Assembly (NCBI GenBank): GCA_947481685.1
Contig: CANKHA010000005.1
Coordinates: forward strand, 1 to 64,000
Reading direction: 5' to 3'
Source of the DNA: Bradyrhizobiaceae bacterium
GTDB lineage: Bacteria; Pseudomonadota; Alphaproteobacteria; Rhizobiales; Xanthobacteraceae
Length of the DNA stretch: 64,000 bases
This document shows positions 18,922 through 28,409 of the stretch, one piece after another. The notes beneath the pieces were generated by a model. That model was not told the DNA's origin. It worked only from the letters and a program-made list of their open reading frames with translations, and ran no database searches. Position 1 is the first letter of the stretch, and each line of letters starts with the position of its first letter. A program made the translations under genes and the position numbers.

Positions 18922-19251
18922 CTAGAGCGAGAAACTGGTCCCGCAACCGCAGGACGCGGTGACGTTCGGGTTGTTCACTTTAAACGCTGCGCCAATCAGG
19001 TCATCCACAAAATCGATCTGCGAGCCTGCAAGATAGCCAAGCGACACCGGATCGATCAGTACCGTTGCGGTGTCACGCGTGATCACGACATCGTCGCCAG
19101 CTTGCTCATGTTCGATATCGAACTTGTACTGGAATCCCGAACAGCCGCCGCCTTCCACGCTGACGCGCAGCTTGGCGCCGGGCGCTTCGCGGCCGAGGAT
19201 CTCGCCAATCTTTCGTGCCGCCTGTTCGGTGACGGTGACTGCCGTGGTCAT
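18922..19251 (-). CDS. erpA: Iron-sulfur cluster insertion protein ErpA (A-type carrier)
   Basis: A 109-residue A-type carrier that passes Fe-S clusters to apoproteins. All three cluster cysteines are present: one in EGGGCSGFQY (about residue 37) and two in ASCGCGTSF (about 101 and 103). The length is typical. In relatives erpA is usually adjacent to and divergent from dgt; here two cargo genes (19326-21604) lie between them, and erpA sits in a same-strand run OCD-like, ABC binding protein, erpA, TctC with gaps of 65, 74 and 82 bp. An AT-rich stretch (near 19270-19290) could still hold its own promoter. Confidence 0.94.
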   Translation of the reverse strand: MTTAVTVTEQAARKIGEILGREAPGAKLRVSVEGGGCSGFQYKFDIEHEQAGDDVVITRDTATVLIDPVSLGYLAGSQIDFVDDLIGAAFKVNNPNVTASCGCGTSFSL

Positions 19252-19325
19252 GCTGGACTCAATCTGGCTGTTATAGCTTGATATATAAGGCCTTTCCGAA
19301 CAGGCACAAGGTGCTCCCCGCAGGG

Positions 19326-20432
19326 CTATTTCCCCGGCTTTAGCAGATCGCGAACTTTCTTCGCCACGTCCATGCGCACCCGCATCTGCCAGTCGATGTC
19401 GGTGTAGTCGGAATATTGCACGCCCGTCTTCGGGATGACGCGCGGATCGAGGAAAGATTCATCGACATCGGTGCGGAGCGTCGCGGCCTGGGCGTTCGCG
19501 GAGTAGAGTTCCAGCGCTTCTTTTCCCGCCATCCAGTTGACGAATACCTTGGCGGCATTGGGATGCGGCGCCTTGTTGGCGACGCTCAGAAGTGAAGGCG
19601 CGGGCGTGACACGGTTCTGCAGCCCCTCAAGATCGAACAGCTCAACCAGCTTGTAGCCTTCGTTTACCAGCGTGCGCATGTCGTCGATATGACAGGTCAG
19701 ACAGATCGGGGCGGTGCCGCGCGCCAGCCAGTCGCTTAGTAGGCGGCGGTCGCGCTGCACTACGGCTTCCTGGCCGAGATAGAGTTGCTTGGTGAATTCC
19801 GGACCCATCTGGGTATAGAAATGCGACGCGCTTCCGGCGCCGCCGCCGCCCGCGGCCACCGGGTCTTCAGTCGAGATTTTGCCTTTCCATTTCGGATTGA
19901 GCAGGTCCTTGACGTTGCGCATCTCCTCGGGCTTCACGTAGTCCTGATTGACGACCATGAAGCTGTCGACGCTGCGGAACATCAGCAGCAGATATTGTTT
20001 CTCTGGATCGGCGAAGGGGATGACGCCGCCTTTCCATTTTGCCGGGTCGGCGACTTCGGGAAGCACCAGCAACGGCTTCAGCGGGTCGATCATCTTCTCG
20101 GCGTAAAGCACCGAGATGCTGGTCCCGCCGTTGGACATGAAGACATCGGTCGAATAGATGCCGGCGGCGCGCTCGGTGCGCACTTTGCCGACCGTGGTGC
20201 TGGATTGGCCGGCGATCAGCTCGACCTTGATGCCATAGCGTTCGGTGAATTTCGGCAGGATTTCGTTGCGCATCGCGGGCGAAGGCTGGCCGAGCACCAC
20301 CACCGTGCCTTCTTTCTTCGCGGCGGCGAGTGTTGCTTCCCAGTCTTTCTTCCAGTCGGTTGTTTGCGCCTGCGCAAGAGACGCGGACGCAAACAACCAG
20401 ATCAATGCCACGGCTTTTGAGAGCCTTGTCAT
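19326..20432 (-). CDS. ABC transporter substrate-binding protein (iron/family-1 type), orphan
   Basis: A 368-residue periplasmic binding protein with a clear signal peptide (KAVALIWLFASASLAQAQ). The mature start (WEATLAAAKKEGTVVVLGQP) and the pattern FTERYGIKVELIAGQSS are typical of extracellular solute-binding proteins related to Fe(III) and putrescine/spermidine binders. A late NWMAGKEALELYSANAQ helix agrees. No ATPase or permease gene is present in the window. It lies 65 bp downstream of an ornithine-cyclodeaminase-like gene on the same strand, so the two are probably co-expressed. The ligand is unknown. Confidence 0.85.
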   Translation of the reverse strand: MTRLSKAVALIWLFASASLAQAQTTDWKKDWEATLAAAKKEGTVVVLGQPSPAMRNEILPKFTERYGIKVELIAGQSSTTVGKVRTERAAGIYSTDVFMSNGGTSISVLYAEKMIDPLKPLLVLPEVADPAKWKGGVIPFADPEKQYLLLMFRSVDSFMVVNQDYVKPEEMRNVKDLLNPKWKGKISTEDPVAAGGGGAGSASHFYTQMGPEFTKQLYLGQEAVVQRDRRLLSDWLARGTAPICLTCHIDDMRTLVNEGYKLVELFDLEGLQNRVTPAPSLLSVANKAPHPNAAKVFVNWMAGKEALELYSANAQAATLRTDVDESFLDPRVIPKTGVQYSDYTDIDWQMRVRMDVAKKVRDLLKPGK

Positions 20433-20497
20433 GGCTTTTTCCTCCCTCGCTTAAATGGCTGCTGATTCCCCTTTTGACGCGACCGAAACGATTCCCG

Positions 20498-21604
20498 TCA
20501 GTTCCGGATGTCCTGCAGGAAGAGACTTGTCGGAATCTCGTAGCCGAGCCCGCACTTCTTTGCTTCCTCATAGACCACGCCGCCGACCGCATAGAATTGC
20601 GCGCCCTGCAGGTTACCGCGTTCGGAGTAGGTGATCTGGTCCGATGAGGTGCGGCCTTTTGCCTTCCCGCTGATGAGGTCGGCGAAGGTGACGCGTTTGT
20701 CGGGCAGCGCAACACCATGCACGCGGCCCTTGCCGCGGCCATCGCCGAACTTTTTCTGGTCGGGGCGAGCGACGTAAGCGACGTGCTCGGCGTCGGTTTG
20801 TAATTCCGGGTGACCTTGCGGAGCGGGGGTGTCGCCGAAGCGCAGATAAGCATCGACGCGGTCGAGCGCCTTTTTGTCCGGCTTGCCGCTGCCGCCGATC
20901 ACGACGATATGGGAGCCTTTTTCCAGCAGGCTGCCGTCCGTCACCGCCACCGCGGAATCCGTCAACGCGGCCACGATATGCGCGCCCTTGTAGACGTCCT
21001 CCGGCTTGTCGCAGGCCTTCACCTCGATGTTGTAGCGGTGGCGCATTTCCTCCGCGAACTTTTCGCGGTTGGCCTTGGTCGGGCTGAACACCTGAAGCTT
21101 CTTGATTTTGCGCACGGCGTTGAACGCCTGCATGTTGGTGCGCGCCATGCCGCCGGAGCCGAACATGCCGACCACCTCGGCGTCTTCGTTGGCCATATAT
21201 TTTACGCCGATGCCGCCATCGGCGCCGACGCGCATATGCTGCAGCACGCCATCGTTGATGAACGCCAGAGGTTCGCCGTTCTCGATGGAGGTCAGCAGAA
21301 TCATGCCGCAGAATGTGCCGGGCTGCATGCAGTATTTTTCCTGCGTCACGACACCGTTGTAGCTATCTTCCCAGATGATGTCGGACTTGAAGCGGATGGC
21401 GAAATAGCCGCCGGTCGAGCCGCCTTCCATCGTGCCAAATTGGTAGTTCTTTTTCGGATCGCTGGTGGGGATGCGGATATCGATGCGGGGGCGGCAGACA
21501 GCTTCGCCGATGGCCATGTTCTTGTAGGATTCCTCCAGCGCCGCGATGGTGGCTTCCATCGTCAGGACCTGTTCGACGTCATGATTGTTGATGATCAAAG
21601 TCAT
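20498..21604 (-). CDS. Ornithine cyclodeaminase / mu-crystallin family protein, copy 1
   Basis: A 368-residue member of the OCD/mu-crystallin family of NAD(P)-dependent enzymes (ornithine cyclodeaminase, alanine dehydrogenase, ketimine reductase). The Rossmann motif GMFGSGGMARTNMQAF is near residue 135, and the family segment GVLQHMRVGADGGIGVKY comes just before it. ATG 21604 starts MTLIINNHDVEQVL, aligning with the paralogue at 46617. Both are longer than classical OCD (about 330-350) and end FLQDIR plus one residue. The true substrate is unknown; pairing with solute-binding proteins at both loci suggests catabolism of an imported amino or imino acid (inference). Confidence 0.88.
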   Translation of the reverse strand: MTLIINNHDVEQVLTMEATIAALEESYKNMAIGEAVCRPRIDIRIPTSDPKKNYQFGTMEGGSTGGYFAIRFKSDIIWEDSYNGVVTQEKYCMQPGTFCGMILLTSIENGEPLAFINDGVLQHMRVGADGGIGVKYMANEDAEVVGMFGSGGMARTNMQAFNAVRKIKKLQVFSPTKANREKFAEEMRHRYNIEVKACDKPEDVYKGAHIVAALTDSAVAVTDGSLLEKGSHIVVIGGSGKPDKKALDRVDAYLRFGDTPAPQGHPELQTDAEHVAYVARPDQKKFGDGRGKGRVHGVALPDKRVTFADLISGKAKGRTSSDQITYSERGNLQGAQFYAVGGVVYEEAKKCGLGYEIPTSLFLQDIRN

Positions 21605-21729
21605 TGGCGCTTTTTCCTCACTCACGTTGGCGCGATATCGGGCGGCTAAAGGGACCGGCCTCATTGTTTATCAGGGCCCGGCGCGATAGTTAAGGCTGGC
21701 GGGAAGCCGCGAGAGGCGAGAGAATAATC

Positions 21730-22926
21730 ATGGCGATCGATGCCGGCGGACGGGCCATTTATGCTGCCGATCCCGGCGCAAGCCGCGGGCGCCGTTATCC
21801 CGAGCTCGCGAGCACAATGCGCAACGATTTTCGCCGAGACTGCGACCGGATCATCCACGCCACAGCGTTTCGCAGGCTCAAGCACAAGACTCAGGTCTTC
21901 GTCTTCCATGAAGGCGATCATTATCGCACCCGGCTGACCCATACGCTCGAGGTCGCGCAAATTGCGCGCGCGCTGGCGCGGACGCTCGGGCTGGACGAGG
22001 ATTTGAGCGAGACGCTGGCGCTCGCGCACGATCTCGGCCATCCGCCTTTCGGTCATGCGGGTGAGCGTGCGCTCGATGCCTGCCTGCACGATCATGGTGG
22101 CTTCGACCACAACGCGCAGACGCTACGCATCGTCACCGAACTGGAGCGGCGCTATCCGGATTTCGACGGCCTCAATCTGACATGGGAAACCCTGGAAGGC
22201 GTCGTCAAGCACAACGGGCCGCTGACCACGACGAGTGGCACTCCCACCGGGCGCTATTGCGAGCACGGGCTACCCGAGCCAATCCGTCTCTACAATGCGG
22301 CGCATGATCTCGAACTCTGGAGTCATGCAAGCGCGGAAGCGCAAGCTGCGGCCATTGCCGATGACATTGCCTACGACGCGCACGATATCGATGACGGGTT
22401 GCGGGCAGGGCTGTTCACAGTCGATGATATCGCCAGCGTGCCGATCGTCGGCGCGACGATCGACTACATCCACAACGATTATCCGAAGCTCGATACCGAG
22501 CGGCTCGTACCCGAGCTGTTGCGCCGCCTGATCGGCGCCATGGTGGAGGATGTGATTGTCGAGACGCAGCAGCGGCTGGGAAAGGCCAGGCCGCAATCCG
22601 CCGAGGACGTCCGCCGCGCGGAGTGGCCGGCGGTCGGGTTCTCGGCGGCCATGGCCGAGAGCGACAAGGCGATCAAAGGCTTTCTCTATCCGCGGATGTA
22701 TCGCCATGAGCGCGTCAATCGCGTGATGAAGGATGCCGAAGGCGTGGTGCGCGATCTGTTCGCTCATTACCGCAGCAACCCGAATGACATGCCGTCGGAG
22801 TGGAGCCTGGGCGCCGATGAACATGCGCGGGTGCGGAGTATCGCCGATTACATCGGCGGCATGACCGACCGCTATGCTTTGATCGAGCACGCGCGGTTCT
22901 TTCCGGCAACGCCGGATCTGCGCTAG
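21730..22926 (+). CDS. dgt: Deoxyguanosinetriphosphate triphosphohydrolase-like protein
   Basis: HD-domain dNTP triphosphohydrolase of 398 residues, hydrolysing dNTPs to nucleoside and tripolyphosphate. It has the N-terminal [22 protein letters not shown]-domain ligands in [16 protein letters not shown] and [17 protein letters not shown], and a helical C-terminal regulatory part. The length matches the type-2 subfamily of alphaproteobacteria. The stop codon TAG (22924-22926) lies within the first bases of a dispersed repeat beginning CTAGCGTCCC. Confidence 0.95.
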   Translation: MAIDAGGRAIYAADPGASRGRRYPELASTMRNDFRRDCDRIIHATAFRRLKHKTQVFVFHEGDHYRTRLTHTLEVAQIARALARTLGLDEDLSETLALAHDLGHPPFGHAGERALDACLHDHGGFDHNAQTLRIVTELERRYPDFDGLNLTWETLEGVVKHNGPLTTTSGTPTGRYCEHGLPEPIRLYNAAHDLELWSHASAEAQAAAIADDIAYDAHDIDDGLRAGLFTVDDIASVPIVGATIDYIHNDYPKLDTERLVPELLRRLIGAMVEDVIVETQQRLGKARPQSAEDVRRAEWPAVGFSAAMAESDKAIKGFLYPRMYRHERVNRVMKDAEGVVRDLFAHYRSNPNDMPSEWSLGADEHARVRSIADYIGGMTDRYALIEHARFFPATPDLR

Positions 22927-22997
22927 CGTCCCGAATCGGAAGTTCGCACGCATTTTCTGCGGACACTTTGCTAACTTCGGATTCAAAGGGACATTAG
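22923..22997. repeat. Dispersed inverted repeat, CTAGCGTCCC family, part a
   Basis: Imperfect palindrome from CTAGCGTCCCGAATCGGAAG to its complement-like end AACTTCGGATTCAAAGGGAC followed by ATTAG. It supplies the stop codon of dgt. It is followed after 14 bp by a second palindrome (23012-23086), and a shorter composite of the two lies at 26421. Confidence 0.8.
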
Positions 22998-23011
22998 AAT
23001 TTATAAAGTTG

Positions 23012-23086
23012 CTAGTGTGGCTTTGGTTCAGAAGTTCCCTCTCAGCCTTGCTGCAAGGTATGGGAAACTTCTGAACCGCACACTAG
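23012..23086. repeat. Dispersed inverted repeat, TTCAGAAGTT family, part b
   Basis: Long inverted repeat with arms CTAGTGTGgcttTGGTTCAGAAGTT and AACTTCTGAACCgCACACTAG (only the matched parts written here as arms), separated by about 30 bp. It lies between dgt and argS and could fold into a stable stem, possibly ending dgt transcription. Confidence 0.8.
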
Positions 23087-23159
23087 CGGCGGTTTTGACT
23101 TAAACGTCCAATTGCGTTACGCGCGGCGGCATAATCCCTTGTTTGAACGGCCTTTCCTG

Positions 23160-24938
23160 ATGGTTGCGCAGAACATTTTCGCCAGGGTTTTGGACCGCGT
23201 CCGCGCTGCCAACGATGCGTTGGTCGCCGACGGCGATTTGCCCTCCGGCATCGACCAGTCGCGCGTGGTGGTCGAGCCAACGCGCGATCCAACCCACGGC
23301 GACATGGCCGCTAACGCCGCCATGGTGCTGGCCAAGGACGCCGGCAAGAAGCCGCGCGATCTGGCCGAAGCCATAGCCGGAAAACTGCGCACCGACCCGC
23401 TGATGGCGAAGGTCGATGTGGCGGGTCCGGGCTTCATCAATCTGACGCTTCATCCCGGCGCCTGGGCCGAGGAACTGCGCGCAGTGATTGACGCAGGTCT
23501 CGACTACGGCCGCAGCGACGTGGGCAAGGGTGAGCCGGTCAATGTGGAATATGTTTCGGCCAATCCGACCGGACCGATGCATGTCGGCCACTGTCGTGGC
23601 GCGGTGTTCGGCGATGCGCTTGCCACGCTGCTCGCCTTCAGCGGCTTCAAGGTCACGTGCGAATATTATATCAACGATGCCGGCGCGCAGGTCGATGTGC
23701 TCGGCCGCTCGGCGTTCCTGCGGTATCGCGAAGCCTTGGGCGAAGACATCGGCGCAATTCCGGAAGGGCTTTATCCCGGCGACTATCTCAAGCCGGTGGG
23801 CGAGGCGCTCGCCAGGGAATTCGGCGCAACGCTCAAGCAAAAGCCGGAGAGCGAGTGGCTGCCGGTCGTGCGCGCCAAAGCCATCGCGATGATGATGGAC
23901 ATGATCCGCGAGGATCTTGCCGCACTCAATGTGCGCCACGACGTGTTCTTCTCCGAGCGTTCGCTGATTGATGGCCATGACCAGGTCGGCGCGACGATTG
24001 CGGATCTGCGCAAAGCCGGGGAAGTCTACGAAGGCCGTCTGCCGCCGCCGAAAGGCGCACCGGTGGAGGACTGGGAGGATCGCGAACAGACGCTGTTCCG
24101 CGCGACTGATTTTGGCGACGACGTCGATCGGCCGCTGAAGAAGTCAGACGGTGGCTACACCTATTTCGCGTCCGATATCGCCTATCACAAGAACAAGTTC
24201 GACCGCGGCTTTCGCAACCTGATTGACGTCTGGGGCGCCGATCACGGCGGCTATATCAAGCGCATGCAGGCGGCGGTGAAGGCGGTGAGCGGCGGCAAGG
24301 CCGAACTCGACGTCAAGATCGTTCAGCTCGTGAAGCTGCTGCGGAACGGCGAGCCGGTGAAAATGTCGAAACGCTCCGGCGATTTCGTCACGTTGCGCGA
24401 GGTGGTGGAGGAAGTGGGCGTCGACGCGGTCCGCTTCATGATGCTCTACCGCAAGAACGACGCCCCGCTGGACTTCGACCTCGCCAAGGTCATCGAGCAG
24501 TCACGCGACAATCCGGTGTTCTACGTTCAGTACGCCCATGCACGCGCCCAATCGATCTTCCGCAACGCCGTCGAGGTGGTGCCGGACCTGCCGTCCGAAG
24601 ACCGGGCGCGGGCGGCTGTGCTGGCCAGGGCGCCGCTCGAGCGGCTGTCGGACCCGGCCGAACTTGCCCTGATGCGGCGGCTGGCGCTGTACCCCCGGGT
24701 GGTGGAGGCGGCTGCTTTGGCCCATGAGCCGCACCGGCTGGCCTTTTACCTCTATGAGCTGGCCAGCGAGTTCCATGCCTTCTGGACCAAGGGCAACGAT
24801 GCGCCTCATTTACGCTTCATTATCCGAGATGATCCACAACTGACGGCGACCCGTCTTGCACTGGTGCAAGGCATTGTTACGGTTCTCGCTTCGGGGCTGG
24901 CATCACTCGGCGTTGGGGCGCCGCAGGAGATGCGGTAA
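23160..24938 (+). CDS. argS: Arginyl-tRNA synthetase
   Basis: Class I synthetase charging tRNA-Arg, 592 residues from ATG 23160. It has the N-terminal Add-1 domain, the HIGH motif ([24 protein letters not shown] at about residues 141-144), the KMSKS-type loop [13 protein letters not shown] (about 400) and a C-terminal anticodon-binding DALR domain ([15 protein letters not shown] onward). The start is not certain: ATG 23160 lacks a good ribosome site, and TTG 23112 or 23139 in the same frame are alternatives. It heads a same-strand run to scpB. Confidence 0.96.
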   Translation: MVAQNIFARVLDRVRAANDALVADGDLPSGIDQSRVVVEPTRDPTHGDMAANAAMVLAKDAGKKPRDLAEAIAGKLRTDPLMAKVDVAGPGFINLTLHPGAWAEELRAVIDAGLDYGRSDVGKGEPVNVEYVSANPTGPMHVGHCRGAVFGDALATLLAFSGFKVTCEYYINDAGAQVDVLGRSAFLRYREALGEDIGAIPEGLYPGDYLKPVGEALAREFGATLKQKPESEWLPVVRAKAIAMMMDMIREDLAALNVRHDVFFSERSLIDGHDQVGATIADLRKAGEVYEGRLPPPKGAPVEDWEDREQTLFRATDFGDDVDRPLKKSDGGYTYFASDIAYHKNKFDRGFRNLIDVWGADHGGYIKRMQAAVKAVSGGKAELDVKIVQLVKLLRNGEPVKMSKRSGDFVTLREVVEEVGVDAVRFMMLYRKNDAPLDFDLAKVIEQSRDNPVFYVQYAHARAQSIFRNAVEVVPDLPSEDRARAAVLARAPLERLSDPAELALMRRLALYPRVVEAAALAHEPHRLAFYLYELASEFHAFWTKGNDAPHLRFIIRDDPQLTATRLALVQGIVTVLASGLASLGVGAPQEMR

Positions 24939-24985
24939 GCTGGAGAACCGCGGGGTATCGCGCAAACTCAACCGGCGGATAAAGC

Positions 24986-26416
24986 ATGGCGGACGACACC
25001 AATTTTCGCTCTTACCGGCCGGCGGATCAGCGTTGGCCTGCCAAGACGCCGGCCGCGGGCGGCCAGGATGGCGGCCATGATCGCAATGACCCGCTGGCGG
25101 AACTGGCGCGGCTGATCGGGCAGACCGACCCGTTCGGCGATTTGAACAAGGTGTCGCCTCCGCGCGGGACTCCCGCCGGACGGCCCGTCGCGCCCACGAT
25201 GCCGCCGGCGCCTACCCTTCAGCCGCCACCTCCAGCCTTCGCCCCCGATCCGTATGGTTCGCCGCTCCAGTTCAGCGGGAAAGGCTTCGACGCGCCTGGT
25301 TTTGCGCCGCAGCGGCAGGACAGCTTCCAGCCGGCTTACGATCCCGCGATCTATGGAACGCCGCAGCACCAGGCGCCTGAGTATCCATCGGAAGCCTATT
25401 ACGAGGATGGCGCGCGGTTACCCCAGGCGGAGCAGGGCTACGAAGAAGATTACAGTGAGGATCGTCCCCGCCGCTGGCCGCGCTACGCGATGGCTGCCGG
25501 CGTGGTGCTGGTGCTCGGCACCAGCGGTGTGTTCGGTTACAAGGCTCTGTTCGGGACGAGTTCGTTGAGCGGGCCGCCGCCGGTAATCAAGGCCAGCACC
25601 ACGCCGAGCAAGGTCGCGGCCACGCCAAGCGCGACCGGCAAGCAGATCAACGATCGCGTCGGGGATGCTTCCCAGGGCGAACGCATCGTTTCGCGCGAGG
25701 AAAAACCGCTCGATATGAAAGAGGCGTCGCGGCAAATTCCGCCCGCTCGCACCGTGTTTCCAAACTTGCCCGGGATGCCGGGCAATGCAGTTCCGGAGTC
25801 TCTCACGGCGACTGCCTCGCCGCCGGTCAACACCAATCCGGTTGGAGCATCTCCGGCAGGGCCGAAGGTGGTCCGTACCATGCCCATTCGCCCGGACCAG
25901 GCTGGCGCCGAGCCGCCAGCGGCCCGTCCGGCAGCCACCACGCCTGCGGCCCGCTCCAATGCTCCCATTCCGTTGACGCCGAATGCTGCTCCGGCCCGTC
26001 AGGCCGCGCAGGGCAATGCCCCGCTGTCCCTGAGCCCGCAAGTTGCGAACGCAGAAGCTTCTGCGCCGCGGCCGTCCTTCCCGCCGGTACAGCCGGCAGC
26101 GCAGGCTCCCGTTGCTCCTCCGGCCCGGGTTGCATCCATTCCTCCGGCGACGGTCGGAGCGCCTGCTGGCGGCTCCTACGTGCAACTCTCAGCCCATCGC
26201 AGCGAGGCTGAGGCACAGGCTTCTTTCCGCAGTTTTCAAGGAAAATTCCCGAGCATCCTCGGCAGTCGCCAACCGGTTATCCAACGGGCCGATTTGGGCG
26301 ACAAAGGCGTCTACTACCGCGCCATGGTGGGCGGCTTCGCCTCGCCGGATCAGGCAATCCAGTTTTGCGGCAGCCTGAAATCTGCCGGCGGGCAGTGCGT
26401 CGTCCAAAGAAATTAA
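24986..26416 (+). CDS. SPOR-domain inner-membrane protein
   Basis: A 476-residue bitopic protein. The cytoplasmic N-terminal part (about 1-165) is Pro/Gly/Asp-rich, with one membrane segment (YAMAAGVVLVLGTSGVFGYK, about 168-187). A long Pro/Ala-rich periplasmic linker leads to a C-terminal SPOR domain (about 390-476, GGSYVQLSAHRSEAEAQASF to QCVVQRN) that binds denuded septal peptidoglycan. It resembles the FtsN-like SPOR proteins placed between argS and nagZ in Rhizobiales. A role in division or septal wall metabolism is inferred. Confidence 0.9.
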   Translation: MADDTNFRSYRPADQRWPAKTPAAGGQDGGHDRNDPLAELARLIGQTDPFGDLNKVSPPRGTPAGRPVAPTMPPAPTLQPPPPAFAPDPYGSPLQFSGKGFDAPGFAPQRQDSFQPAYDPAIYGTPQHQAPEYPSEAYYEDGARLPQAEQGYEEDYSEDRPRRWPRYAMAAGVVLVLGTSGVFGYKALFGTSSLSGPPPVIKASTTPSKVAATPSATGKQINDRVGDASQGERIVSREEKPLDMKEASRQIPPARTVFPNLPGMPGNAVPESLTATASPPVNTNPVGASPAGPKVVRTMPIRPDQAGAEPPAARPAATTPAARSNAPIPLTPNAAPARQAAQGNAPLSLSPQVANAEASAPRPSFPPVQPAAQAPVAPPARVASIPPATVGAPAGGSYVQLSAHRSEAEAQASFRSFQGKFPSILGSRQPVIQRADLGDKGVYYRAMVGGFASPDQAIQFCGSLKSAGGQCVVQRN

Positions 26417-26420
26417 GCGG

Positions 26421-26490
26421 CTAGCGTCCCGAATTCGAAGTTCGCGCACAGGCCGCGAATTGTGTGGGAATTTCTGAACCGCCTTACCAG
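26421..26490. repeat. Dispersed repeat, short composite of the CTAGCGTCCC and TTCAGAAGTT types
   Basis: Starts CTAGCGTCCCGAATTCGAAG like part a at 22923, and ends with GGGAATTTCTGAACCGCcTTA, like the right arm of part b at 23012. It lies between the SPOR gene (stop 26416) and nagZ, and overlaps the upstream in-frame extension of nagZ, which argues against starts before 26531. Confidence 0.75.
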
Positions 26491-26530
26491 CCCTGTTGAC
26501 CCTCGTGGCGGGCGCGGGCTAATCCGCCCC

Positions 26531-27556
26531 ATGCAGGCGCGCGCGTTCATCACCGGATTGGCCGGAACGGCCATCACGCCCGAAGAGCGCGCTTTCTTCC
26601 AGGAGTTTCAACCCTGGGGCCTCATTCTCTTCAAGAGAAACATTGATACTGCGGCGCAAGTCTTTGCGCTAACAACGGCTTTTCGGGATATCGTCAATCG
26701 GCCGGACGCTCCGGTGCTGATCGACCAGGAAGGCGGTCGGGTCCAGCGCATGGGGCCGCCCCATTGGCCAAGCTATCCGCCCGGGGCCGCCTACGGGCGG
26801 CTTTATGACCGCGACCGCCTCAAGGGTCTGGCAGCGGCCGGGCTAGGTGGGCGACTGATCGCGGCGGATCTTATCGCTGTCGGCATCACGGTGGATTGTC
26901 TGCCGGTTGCGGACGTGCCGGTGGCCGGAGCCGACGCGGTAATCGGTGACCGGGCCTATGGCGACACGCCGGAGAAGGTTGCGGCGCTGGCGGGGGCCGC
27001 TGCGGAAGGCCTCGCGGCGGGCGGCGTTTTGCCGGTGCTGAAACACATCCCCGGCCACGGTCGTGCCACAGCGGACAGCCATGCTGCGCTACCGGTGGTC
27101 GATGCCGCCGATGCGGAACTGGATGCGCACGACTTCGCGGCTTTCCGGCCGCTCGCTGGCCTGCCCATGGCCATGACCGCACATGTTGTGTTTAGCGCCA
27201 TCGACCCAGTGGCACCGGCCACGACTTCGGTGAAAATGATCCAGAAAGTGATTCGCGAACGGATCGGGTTCCAAGGGCTTTTGATGAGCGACGACGTATC
27301 CATGAACGCACTCTCCGGCACATTGGCCGAGCGCACGCGCGCCGCGTTGGCGGCGGGCTGTGACGTCGCGCTCCATTGCAACGGCCAGATGGACGAGATG
27401 CGCCAGGTTGCGGCGGAAAGTCCGCAGCTCGCGGGCAAGGCGGCTGAGCGCGCCGCCGCCGCGCTGGCCGCCCGCAAGGGCCCGCAGGACATCGATCTCG
27501 GTACGGCGCGCGAGCAGTTCGCGGCGCTGATGGCGGAAGCGGTGGTGACGTCATGA
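26531..27556 (+). CDS. nagZ: Beta-N-acetylhexosaminidase NagZ
   Basis: Cytosolic glycoside hydrolase family 3 enzyme that removes GlcNAc from GlcNAc-1,6-anhydro-MurNAc peptides during wall recycling. The 341-residue product carries LIDQEGGRVQRM, the NagZ loop with the catalytic His and Asp (LKHIPGHGRATADSH, about residues 170-185) and the nucleophile segment LMSDDVSMNAL (about 252). There is no signal peptide, as expected. ATG 26531 is chosen since the longer reading crosses a dispersed repeat. The stop overlaps the scpA start (ATGA). Confidence 0.95.
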   Translation: MQARAFITGLAGTAITPEERAFFQEFQPWGLILFKRNIDTAAQVFALTTAFRDIVNRPDAPVLIDQEGGRVQRMGPPHWPSYPPGAAYGRLYDRDRLKGLAAAGLGGRLIAADLIAVGITVDCLPVADVPVAGADAVIGDRAYGDTPEKVAALAGAAAEGLAAGGVLPVLKHIPGHGRATADSHAALPVVDAADAELDAHDFAAFRPLAGLPMAMTAHVVFSAIDPVAPATTSVKMIQKVIRERIGFQGLLMSDDVSMNALSGTLAERTRAALAAGCDVALHCNGQMDEMRQVAAESPQLAGKAAERAAAALAARKGPQDIDLGTAREQFAALMAEAVVTS

Positions 27557-28389
27557 TGACGGGTGAGATTGCGTTCGAAGCGGAAGTGACCGACCGCGGC
27601 AGCGACGAGCCGGCGCTGGTTGTCGATGTGGAAGGTTTCGAGGGGCCGCTCGATCTTCTGCTGACGCTTGCGCGTCAGCAGAAAGTAGATCTGTCCAAGA
27701 TTTCGATTTTGGCGCTGGCCAACCAGTATCTCGTCTTCGTCGAGGAAGCTCGCAAACTGCGACTCGAGCTTGCGGCCGATTACCTGGTGATGGCCGCGTG
27801 GCTCGCTTACCTGAAGTCGCGGCTGCTGTTGCCGGATGCCGGCATTGTCGATGGTCCGAGCGCTGAAGACATGGCCACCGCGCTGGCCTACCGGCTGCGC
27901 CGGCTCGAAGCCTTCCGCAAAGCGGCGGAGCAATTGCTGGAGCGGCCGCAACTCGGCCGCGAGATGCACGAGCGCGGCGATCCGGAGCCGATTGCCGAGA
28001 TCAAGCGTCCACAATGGACGGCCACGCTCTATGACCTGCTGACGGCTTATTCACAGCAGCGGCAAAAAACTGCGCTCTCGCATGTGCGCTTTGCCAAGCG
28101 CACGGTATGGTCGCTCGCCGAAGCGCGCGTAGCGCTGGAGCGGATGCTCGGACAGGCGCAGGACTGGAGCCGGCTGGACGATTATCTGATCAGCTACCTG
28201 GTAGAGCCGGCGATGCGCGCGACGGTCATTGCGTCGAGCTTCGCTTCCGCCCTTGAATTGGTGCGGGAAGGCGTTGCAGAAGTTCATCAGCAGGAAGCTT
28301 TCGCGCCGATCTATATGCGCAAGCGTATGGCGGTGAGTGAGATCGCAGGCGATCCGGTGAGAACCGGCCCGCATGCGGTAGAAGGATAA
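27553..28389 (+). CDS. scpA: Segregation and condensation protein A
   Basis: Kleisin subunit of the SMC-ScpAB condensin, 278 residues. Signatures are VEGFEGPLDLLLTLARQQKVDLSKI (starting near residue 26), YLVMAAWLAYLKSRLLLPD and a C-terminal winged-helix region. The gene overlaps nagZ by 4 bp and is 20 bp upstream of scpB, so nagZ-scpA-scpB is an operon. The matching smc gene is not in the window. Confidence 0.95.
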   Translation: MMTGEIAFEAEVTDRGSDEPALVVDVEGFEGPLDLLLTLARQQKVDLSKISILALANQYLVFVEEARKLRLELAADYLVMAAWLAYLKSRLLLPDAGIVDGPSAEDMATALAYRLRRLEAFRKAAEQLLERPQLGREMHERGDPEPIAEIKRPQWTATLYDLLTAYSQQRQKTALSHVRFAKRTVWSLAEARVALERMLGQAQDWSRLDDYLISYLVEPAMRATVIASSFASALELVREGVAEVHQQEAFAPIYMRKRMAVSEIAGDPVRTGPHAVEG

Positions 28390-28409
28390 CAAAAAAGGGA
28401 GCCGCGGGT

